From: CAJPPJ01 sp963536495
Lineage (GTDB): Bacteria; Bacillota_I; Bacilli_A; RF39; UBA660
Assembly: GCA_963536495.1 (NCBI GenBank)
Contig: CAUTAF010000006.1
Coordinates: 1 to 64,000 of the forward strand
Length of the DNA stretch: 64,000 nt
Direction of reading: 5' to 3'
How positions within the stretch are numbered: the stretch's first letter is position 1; every line of letters starts with the position of its first letter. Shown piece after piece: positions 45,144-51,923 of this stretch. The translations under genes and the position numbers were made by a program. Under the pieces are notes generated by a model that had not been told where the DNA came from, did not search any database, and was given only the letters and a program-made list of their open reading frames with translations.

Positions 45144-45266
45144 CTAAGCAGATAATACTTTACGACCCTTACGTCTTCTTCTTGCAACTATACCACTTTT
45201 TTGTCTAGAAAAAAATCCACATTTCTTTTTTCTATTTCTATTATTTGGTTGAAAAGTTCTTTTCAT
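45144..45266 (-). CDS. rpmH: 50S ribosomal protein L34
   Basis: A short gene of 40 codons. The protein starts MKRTFQPNNRNRKKKCGFFS and ends VARRRRKGRKVLSA. The family is normally 44 residues; four are missing from the middle. AGGAGG precedes the ATG at 45266. It is the last gene on this side of the origin. Confidence 0.95.
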   Translation of the reverse strand: MKRTFQPNNRNRKKKCGFFSRQKSGIVARRRRKGRKVLSA

Positions 45267-45294
45267 AAGTCCTCCTTTTAAATAAACAATAATG

Positions 45295-45300
45295 ATTATA
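45295..45300 (-). promoter_or_regulatory. -10 box of the rpmH-rnpA-yidC-jag transcript
   Basis: TATAAT on the minus strand, 28 bases before the rpmH ATG, giving a leader of about 22 bases with AAAAGGAGG. The -35 position has only an A/T-rich stretch. Confidence 0.5.
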
Positions 45301-45582
45301 TCTTATTTTTAAAAAAAATAAAAGTTTTATTTGATATGAACATTGATTATTTAATTATAATATACAAAGTTTTAACTTTTCAACATATAAACATGTTAAT
45401 TATTTAAGTTATAAGTTATAAACTTTATAAAATTTGTTCATTTGTTTATAACTATATTTTTTCTTTAATATATATAGTTATTAAATGTTTAAATCTTTGT
45501 ATATATAATGTTTATATTATTTTTCTCTTTTAATTATCAACAAAATATACTACAATAATTCTTAACATGTTGGGGGATTATC
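45301..45582. other. Probable replication origin (oriC), upstream part
   Basis: This 316-base gap between the divergent rpmH and dnaA is nearly pure A+T. One box close to the Bacillota DnaA consensus, TTATCAACA, is at 45534-45542. Boxes of the form (A/T)TATAAACA occur at 45385-45393 (plus), 45443-45451 (minus) and 45509-45517 (minus), with a near match TTATAAACT at 45416-45424. AACATGTTA/AACATGTTG occurs twice (near 45390 and 45562) and GGGGGA serves as the dnaA ribosome-binding site. TATAAT at 45504-45509 is a possible dnaA -10. Divergent gene order and the boxes make it the best origin candidate; function is inference. Confidence 0.75.
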
Positions 45583-46938
45583 ATGGAAGAAGGGAAAGTT
45601 TGGAATTTAGTTTTAGAAAAAATTAAAAATGATGTAACTGATGTAGCTTTTAAAAATTATTTTAAACAAACTGTTCTTCATTCTTTAAAAGATAACTGTG
45701 CTAAAATAATTTGTAATTTAGGTAATATTCAAAAAGAATTTATTGAAAAGTACCATTTTAATTCTTTAAAAAAATATTTGTTAGAGGTTACAGAAAATAA
45801 TATAGATATATTATTATTAACAAAAGATGATTTAGAAAACAATCAAGAAGTATCGATAGTTCAAAATAATCAAGTTATTAGCAATAATTTTGTTCACAAA
45901 TCTAATTTAAATAAAAACTTAACTTTCGATAATTTTATAATAGGTAAAAGTAATGCAATTGCAGCACAATGTGCCAGAGTAGTATCAGTTAGTCCAGGTG
46001 ATTCTTATAATCCATTTTACTTATATGGAAATAGTGGAGTAGGTAAAACTCATTTAATGCAAGCAATTGGTAATTATATTGAAGATAATACTAATAAAAA
46101 AGTTTTATATGTTCCTACAGAAGAATTTATAAGTGATTTTACTAGCATGGCTAGACAATTAAATGTTAATAATAATACCGAAAAGTTAGAACAATTTAAA
46201 AATAAATATAGAAATATCGATGTATTAATAATTGATGATATTCAATCTTTAGGTACAACCAAAACAACTCAAGAAGAATTTTTTAATATTTTTAATGAAT
46301 TACATAATAATAATAAACAAATAATCGTATCTTCTGACTCATCTCCAAACGATTTAAAAAAATTAGAGGAAAGATTAAAAACAAGATTCTTATGGAGTGG
46401 AGCTTTTAATATAGATCCACCTGATTATGATTTAAGAATAAACATTATAAAATCTAAAATAAAAGAAAAAGAAATTATTGATATAGATAACGATTCAATA
46501 GAATATATTGCTACTAATATAAGTAGTGATGTTAGAAGTTTAGAAGGTGCTATAAAAAGAATACTTTTATATCATAATATGTATGGTACTAGCGATTTAA
46601 ACACTACAATAGATGCTCTTAGAGATCTTATAGGAAGAGGTACTGGTACAAAAAATGATATAAATCATATTCAAAAAATAGTAGCTGATTATTATAGAAT
46701 TTCAGTTGATGATTTAAAAGCCAAAAGAAGAAGTCCAAATATTTTAATTCCAAGACAAATTGCTTTATATTTATGTAATAAACATACAAAAGAAAATTTA
46801 TCTAAAATAGGAATTGAATTTGGGCAAACTCATTCTACTGTTATAAATGCTATAAATAAGGTAGAAAAATTAATTAAGACAAATGTCGATATGAAAAAAG
46901 TAATAAAAGATTTAGAAAATGATATAAATAAACAATAA
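45583..46938 (+). CDS. dnaA: Chromosomal replication initiator DnaA
   Basis: Domain I is short and basic, domain II is a brief Asn/Gln linker (about 85-110), and domain III has LTFDNFIIGKSNAIA, the P-loop GNSGVGKTHLMQAIG, Walker B VLIIDDIQ and the sensor regions. Domain IV starts around residue 365 (VADYYRISVDDLKAKRRSPN). The signature that is usually F-G-G-R-D-H-T-T-V reads FGQTHSTV here: one residue shorter, with the Asp replaced. 451 residues. It opens the plus-strand replication operon and melts oriC. Confidence 0.97.
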   Translation: MEEGKVWNLVLEKIKNDVTDVAFKNYFKQTVLHSLKDNCAKIICNLGNIQKEFIEKYHFNSLKKYLLEVTENNIDILLLTKDDLENNQEVSIVQNNQVISNNFVHKSNLNKNLTFDNFIIGKSNAIAAQCARVVSVSPGDSYNPFYLYGNSGVGKTHLMQAIGNYIEDNTNKKVLYVPTEEFISDFTSMARQLNVNNNTEKLEQFKNKYRNIDVLIIDDIQSLGTTKTTQEEFFNIFNELHNNNKQIIVSSDSSPNDLKKLEERLKTRFLWSGAFNIDPPDYDLRINIIKSKIKEKEIIDIDNDSIEYIATNISSDVRSLEGAIKRILLYHNMYGTSDLNTTIDALRDLIGRGTGTKNDINHIQKIVADYYRISVDDLKAKRRSPNILIPRQIALYLCNKHTKENLSKIGIEFGQTHSTVINAINKVEKLIKTNVDMKKVIKDLENDINKQ

Positions 46939-47046
46939 TATTCATAATATGAACATGATAATTAGTAGAATTTATATAAGATTAATCAAGATATAAACAA
47001 TATAAACAATAATAATAAAAATATATATAAAAAAGGAGAGTAATAT
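46939..47046. other. Probable origin, downstream part (dnaA-dnaN spacer)
   Basis: The 108 bases between dnaA and dnaN hold two tandem ATATAAACA boxes (46991-46999 and 47000-47008), the motif that also lies upstream of dnaA, and a TAGTAG element at 46963-46968 that could be part of a DnaA-trio. ATATGAACAT is shared with the other side (45334-45343). It ends in AAAAAAGGAGAG, the dnaN ribosome-binding site. A bipartite origin flanking dnaA, as in Bacillus, is the likely reading. Confidence 0.6.
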
Positions 47047-48162
47047 ATGAAATTTAAAATTGAACAAAAGACATTATTAGAAGGTTTAGCAAAAGTAAGT
47101 AATGCTATTTCTAGTAAAAGTTTAATACCTATATTATCAGGAATTAAATTTGAATTAACTAGTGAAGGGTTATATTTAATAGCGTCTGATTCAGATATGA
47201 CTATTAAAAATTTTATTAAATTAGATAAAGAAAATATTCAAATAGAAGAATTAGGTGGAATAGTAATACCAAAAAATATAATAGAGATAGTTAGAAAATT
47301 AGAAGAACAAGTTTTAGAAATCACAGTTCTTGATGGAGTAAAGATTTTAATTAAAACAAAATCTGGTAATTTTTATTTAAATGGTTATGAAAAAGAAGAA
47401 TATCCAAAAATGGATTTATCTTTGAACAAAAAGTTCATATCTATAAATGCTAAAAAATTAAAAGAAGCTGTTAATCAAATTTCATTTGCTTCTAGTAGAG
47501 ATGAAGGAAGACCAATACTTACAGGGATAAATTTACGTATTTTAGGAGATAAAATAGAATTAAATGCAACTGATTCATATAGACTTGCAAGAAATATATT
47601 AGATTTAAAAGAAACAGTTGATGAAAGTTATAATATTGTAGTTCCAACAGATAATTTTAATAATTTTTTAAAGACAATAGAGGCAGATAGTGATGTTGAA
47701 TTACATATATTTAACAATAAAATAATCTTTAATTATGAAAATTTATTATTTCAATCTAGACTTATAAGTGGAAATTATCCATTTACTTCAAATTTATTTC
47801 CAAAAGAAAAACTATTTTCAATTACTTTAAATAAAACACAATTTTATAATGTAGTAGATAGAGCAGCTTTATTTACTTCAGATAAAGAAAAAAATATTAT
47901 TTCTTTAATAGTAAATAAAAATACTGTAGTCGTTAAATCAGGAGATGGAATAGGTCAAGTAGATGAAAAAATAGATATAAACGAAAATGTTGAAAACGAA
48001 TTCAAAATAGATTTTTCATCTAGATATATGATGGATTCAGTAAAAACATTTAAAAATGAAACTATAACTTTAACATTTTTAGCTTCAGATAAACCTATTG
48101 TTATAAGTGATAAAGATTCAGAAAATTTAATGCATTTAGTATTGCCAATAAGAAGTTATTAA
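47047..48162 (+). CDS. dnaN: DNA polymerase III beta clamp
   Basis: The three-domain clamp has FKIEQKTLLEGLAKVSNAIS at the start, the central ISFASSRDEGRPILTGINLR followed by NATDSYRLAR, and ends with the usual VLPIRSY. 371 residues. It tethers polymerase to DNA and is the docking hub for repair proteins. AAGGAGAG precedes the ATG. Confidence 0.97.
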   Translation: MKFKIEQKTLLEGLAKVSNAISSKSLIPILSGIKFELTSEGLYLIASDSDMTIKNFIKLDKENIQIEELGGIVIPKNIIEIVRKLEEQVLEITVLDGVKILIKTKSGNFYLNGYEKEEYPKMDLSLNKKFISINAKKLKEAVNQISFASSRDEGRPILTGINLRILGDKIELNATDSYRLARNILDLKETVDESYNIVVPTDNFNNFLKTIEADSDVELHIFNNKIIFNYENLLFQSRLISGNYPFTSNLFPKEKLFSITLNKTQFYNVVDRAALFTSDKEKNIISLIVNKNTVVVKSGDGIGQVDEKIDINENVENEFKIDFSSRYMMDSVKTFKNETITLTFLASDKPIVISDKDSENLMHLVLPIRSY

Positions 48163-48296
48163 TATAACTTTTTATTTTTTTGTAAAAAAGGACGAAAAAT
48201 ACCCATAAAATCCCTAATAAAACCCCTATTTTTTTTAAAATTAATATTTTATGATACGAATCACAATTTATTTTATAAAAAGGAGGGATTAAAATT

Positions 48297-48770
48297 ATGG
48301 AAAATTATGAAATAAATGATGAAACAATTGCAATAATATCAAAAGGAAATAAAAGTAAGGTAATTACTTTAAATAATGAATTTGTAGTAGATAAACCGGG
48401 ATATAAAATAGTAGATGATTCTTGTAAATTCTATGGAAGTAGTTATTTAGGAAGACTTCATTCTGTAAAAGAGATGTTATCTGCTAGATATAAGTTACCA
48501 ATAATAGTAGCAGAATCTGAAAATATGATATTTTTTCCTACAAAATCTTCATTAGAACCAGATTGTTGTTGGATTAATTACAGTTTGATTAAAAATTATC
48601 AAAAAACTAGTGAAATAGTTACTAAAATTCGTTTTTATAACAATAGTGAAAAAGAGTTTATAATATCTAAAATATCACTAGAAAATCAAATGAATAGATC
48701 ACTTAGACTTCAATCGATATTAAGACAAAGACATTTGCATTATAAAAATACAAAATTTATAGATTTTTAA
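48297..48770 (+). CDS. comK: ComK-like competence transcription factor lacking the C-terminal tail
   Basis: The order of motifs follows B. subtilis ComK: YEINDETIAII near the start, KIVDDSCKFYGSSYLGR (about 38-54; IVDRSCRFFGSSYAGR in Bacillus), KLPIIVAESENMIFFPTKSS (about 67-86), PDCCWINY, and SLENQMNRSLRLQ (about 125-137). ComK activates DNA-uptake genes by binding paired AT-boxes. The protein ends at residue 157, some 35 before the Bacillus end, so the MecA-recognised FMLY tail is absent. AGGAGGG precedes the ATG. It occupies the dnaN-recF slot where an S4-domain gene usually sits. Confidence 0.85.
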   Translation: MENYEINDETIAIISKGNKSKVITLNNEFVVDKPGYKIVDDSCKFYGSSYLGRLHSVKEMLSARYKLPIIVAESENMIFFPTKSSLEPDCCWINYSLIKNYQKTSEIVTKIRFYNNSEKEFIISKISLENQMNRSLRLQSILRQRHLHYKNTKFIDF

Positions 48771-48794
48771 ACAATAAATATCAAAAATAATAAC

Positions 48795-48820
48795 AAAAAT
48801 AGCTATTTTTATGTTATAAT
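48795..48820 (+). promoter_or_regulatory. Promoter of recF-gyrB-gyrA overlapping a 16-bp palindrome
   Basis: TATAAT at 48815-48820, preceded by TG and one base, is an extended -10. Directly upstream the perfect palindrome AAAAATAGCTATTTTT (48795-48810) covers the spacer and part of the -35 region, which has no consensus. A relative, AAAAATAGCAATTTTT, follows at 48862-48877. The palindrome may be an operator, and its A-tract/T-tract form recalls the AT-boxes of ComK; both are inference. Confidence 0.55.
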
Positions 48821-48883
48821 ACTCTTGTATGTATAGAACCATTCGAAAGTAGGAATCAATGAAAAATAGCAATTTTTTTAAAA

Positions 48884-50011
48884 ATGAAGATAAAAAAGTT
48901 AAAATTAATAAATTTTAGAAATTTAGATAACGTTGAATTAAATTTTATTAACAATATAAATATTATAATAGGATCAAATGGTGCTGGAAAGACAAATATA
49001 TTAGAAGCAATTTATTTAAATTCACTTACAAAGTCTTTTAGAGCTAACAGTGATATAGAATTAATAAAATTTAATAAAGATTTTTTAACTATAAAATCTA
49101 CTATTAAAGAAAATTCTTACAATGAAAATGTTTTATACAATATTGATAAAATATCTAAGAAAATCTATTTAAATTCATCTAAAATTACTAAATTATCAGA
49201 ATATATTGGTAAATATCCTGTTGTTATATCAACACCAGAAGATGTACTTATGATTAAGACATCTCCATCTAATAGAAGAGATGTTTTAAATATTTCGATA
49301 TGTCAATTTAATAAAGAATATTTTAAAACTTTAAATGAATATAATAAATTATTGAAATTAAGAAATGATTATTTAAAAAGAATTTTAATAAATTCTATTT
49401 CTGATATAAAATACTTTGATATATTAACAGAAAAATTAATAGAAAAAGCAGTTTATATTTATATTGAAAGAGATAAATATATCAGTTCTATAAATAATTA
49501 TTTAGGAAATATATTTGAACATATTTGTTTAAATCCAAATTTAATAATAAAATATTCTCCCAATATCGATATAACTGAATATAGTGAAGAAAATATTAAA
49601 AAAATTCTTAATAAAAAATATAAAAAAGATTTTAATAAAGAAATTTCTCAAGGTATGACTTTAACAGGTCCACATAGAGATGATTTTAGTTTTATTTTAG
49701 AAGATAAAGATATGAAATTTTATAGTTCTGAAGGTCAAAAGAAAATGGCTGTTATATCGTTTAAATTAGCAGAAATGATGTTATTTCAAGCAACAGATGA
49801 CAAAAAACCAATAATTTTATTAGATGATTTATTTAGTGAATTAGATATAAACAATAAAAATAGATTAGTTAAATTTATTCCAGATGATTTACAAGTTGTA
49901 ATAACTAGTAATGATTTAAAAGGAATAAATAAAAGTATAAGAGATAATGCTAAAATCTTTAAAATAAAAGATGGAGAAGTGAGGGTAGTTAATAATGGAA
50001 GAAATAAATAA
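48884..50011 (+). CDS. recF: DNA replication and repair protein RecF
   Basis: SMC-like ATPase: KIKKLKLINFRNLDNVELNF at the start, Walker A GSNGAGKTNILEAIY (about 31-45), the signature region SEGQKKMAVISFKLAE, and Walker B ILLDDLFSELD. 375 residues. It loads RecA at gaps with RecO and RecR. No ribosome-binding site precedes its ATG; a small overlapping reading frame upstream does have one. Its end overlaps gyrB by 17 bases. Confidence 0.95.
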   Translation: MKIKKLKLINFRNLDNVELNFINNINIIIGSNGAGKTNILEAIYLNSLTKSFRANSDIELIKFNKDFLTIKSTIKENSYNENVLYNIDKISKKIYLNSSKITKLSEYIGKYPVVISTPEDVLMIKTSPSNRRDVLNISICQFNKEYFKTLNEYNKLLKLRNDYLKRILINSISDIKYFDILTEKLIEKAVYIYIERDKYISSINNYLGNIFEHICLNPNLIIKYSPNIDITEYSEENIKKILNKKYKKDFNKEISQGMTLTGPHRDDFSFILEDKDMKFYSSEGQKKMAVISFKLAEMMLFQATDDKKPIILLDDLFSELDINNKNRLVKFIPDDLQVVITSNDLKGINKSIRDNAKIFKIKDGEVRVVNNGRNK

Positions 50012-51914
50012 AGATTATAATGCTGAGTCTATTCAAGTATTAGAAGGTTTAGAAGCTGTAAGAAAAAGACCAGGAATGTATATTGCATCTACATCTTCAA
50101 AAGGATTACACCATTTAGTATGGGAAATTGTTGATAACTCAATAGATGAAGCAATGGCAGGATATGCAACTCATATAGAAGTTACTATAGGATTAAATAA
50201 TATAATCACAGTAAAAGATGATGGTAGAGGAATACCTGTAGATATACATCCAAAAACTGGTAAATCAACAGTAGAAACTATTTATACAGTATTACATGCT
50301 GGTGGTAAATTTGGAGGTGGAGGATACAAAGTATCTGGAGGACTTCACGGGGTTGGTGCATCAGTAGTTAATGCTTTAAGTGATTATTTAGAAGTAAAAG
50401 TATATAAAAATGGAAATATTTATTTTCAAAGATTTGAACAAGGTGGTACACCTAAAGAAGCTTTAAAAATAATAGGAGAATGTGATGTTAATAGAACTGG
50501 TACAACAGTAACATTTAAACCAGATCCTGAAATATTTACTGAAACTACTATATTCGATTACGATGTATTAAAAACTCGTTTGGAAGAATTAGCTTACTTA
50601 AATAAAGGTTTAAAACTATATTTAATAGATGAAAGAGTAGAACCTAATAAAAAAGATGAATTTTGTTATAGTGGTGGATTAGTTCAATATGTAGAAAAAC
50701 TAAATAAAAACAAAGAAACTATTAATAAAATTATAGATGTGACTGGTTCTGAAAATGACATATCTATAGAAGTAGCATTTCAATATAATAATGGATTTAT
50801 TTCAAACATATATTCGTTTGTTAATAACATTGTTACTCCAGAAGGTGGAACACATGAAGAAGGTGTAAGAAGAGCATTAACTAGAATTATCAATAAATAT
50901 GCACAAACCAATAAGTTTTTAAAAGAAAAAGATGATCCTTTAACTGGAGAAGATGTGAGAGAAGGTCTTACAATGATAATTTCTTGTAAACATCCAAATC
51001 CTCAATTTGAAGGTCAAACTAAAACAAAATTAGGAAATAGTGAAGTAAGATCTATTGCAGATAAGATATTTTCAGAGCAATTTGAAAGATTTTTGTTAGA
51101 AAATCCTAATGAAGCTAAAATGATAATGGAAAAATCTATGCTTGCAGCAAGAGCTAGAATCGCTGCTAAAAAGGCAAGAGAAATAACAAGAAAACCAGCA
51201 GGATTAGAAATATCTTCATTACCAGGTAAATTAGCTGATTGTTCATCTAAGGACCCTAAAGTATCTGAACTTTACTTAGTCGAAGGGAATTCTGCCGGAG
51301 GTTCAGCAAAAGATGGTAGAGATAGTATTACTCAAGCAATACTACCGCTAAGAGGTAAAGTGTTAAATGTTCAAAAAACTAGAAGAGACAAAGTTTTAGA
51401 TAATAATGAAATAGCTTCAATGATAAAAGCTATTGGTACAGGAATTGAAGAAGATTTTAATATAGAAAAATTAAGATATCACAAAATAGTTATAATGACA
51501 GATGCCGATGTTGATGGAAGTCATATTAGAATATTATTATTAACATTCTTTTATAGATATTTTAAACCTTTAATAGAAGGTGGATATATATATGCAGCAT
51601 GTCCTCCTTTATATAGAATTTCTCATGGTAAAACAGTTAAATATGTTCAAACTGATCAAGAAAAAGATGAATATTTAAAATCTATTGGAAATATTAAAGT
51701 TTCTATTCAAAGAAATAAAGGGCTTGGGGAAATGGATGCAACTGAACTTTGGGAAACAACTATGAATAAAGAAAATAGAACATTATTACAATTAACAGTA
51801 GAAGATGCTGTATTAGCAGATAGAACACTTACAGAATTAATGGGAGAAGATGTAGAACCAAGAAAAGTTTTCTTAGAAGAAAATGCTAAATATGTAAGTA
51901 ATTTGGATATATAG
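49995..51914 (+). CDS. gyrB: DNA gyrase subunit B
   Basis: A GHKL ATPase with VDNSIDEAMAGYATHIEV, DDGRGIPVDIHPKTG and GLHGVGASVVNALS. The Toprim domain has LYLVEGNSAGGSAKDGRDS and MTDADVDGSHIRILLLTFFY. It ends with the tail domain (VEPRKVFLEENAKYVSNLDI). 639 residues, full length. It pairs with GyrA to supercoil DNA. Confidence 0.97.
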   Translation: MEEINKDYNAESIQVLEGLEAVRKRPGMYIASTSSKGLHHLVWEIVDNSIDEAMAGYATHIEVTIGLNNIITVKDDGRGIPVDIHPKTGKSTVETIYTVLHAGGKFGGGGYKVSGGLHGVGASVVNALSDYLEVKVYKNGNIYFQRFEQGGTPKEALKIIGECDVNRTGTTVTFKPDPEIFTETTIFDYDVLKTRLEELAYLNKGLKLYLIDERVEPNKKDEFCYSGGLVQYVEKLNKNKETINKIIDVTGSENDISIEVAFQYNNGFISNIYSFVNNIVTPEGGTHEEGVRRALTRIINKYAQTNKFLKEKDDPLTGEDVREGLTMIISCKHPNPQFEGQTKTKLGNSEVRSIADKIFSEQFERFLLENPNEAKMIMEKSMLAARARIAAKKAREITRKPAGLEISSLPGKLADCSSKDPKVSELYLVEGNSAGGSAKDGRDSITQAILPLRGKVLNVQKTRRDKVLDNNEIASMIKAIGTGIEEDFNIEKLRYHKIVIMTDADVDGSHIRILLLTFFYRYFKPLIEGGYIYAACPPLYRISHGKTVKYVQTDQEKDEYLKSIGNIKVSIQRNKGLGEMDATELWETTMNKENRTLLQLTVEDAVLADRTLTELMGEDVEPRKVFLEENAKYVSNLDI

Positions 51915-51923
51915 GAGGAAGAA

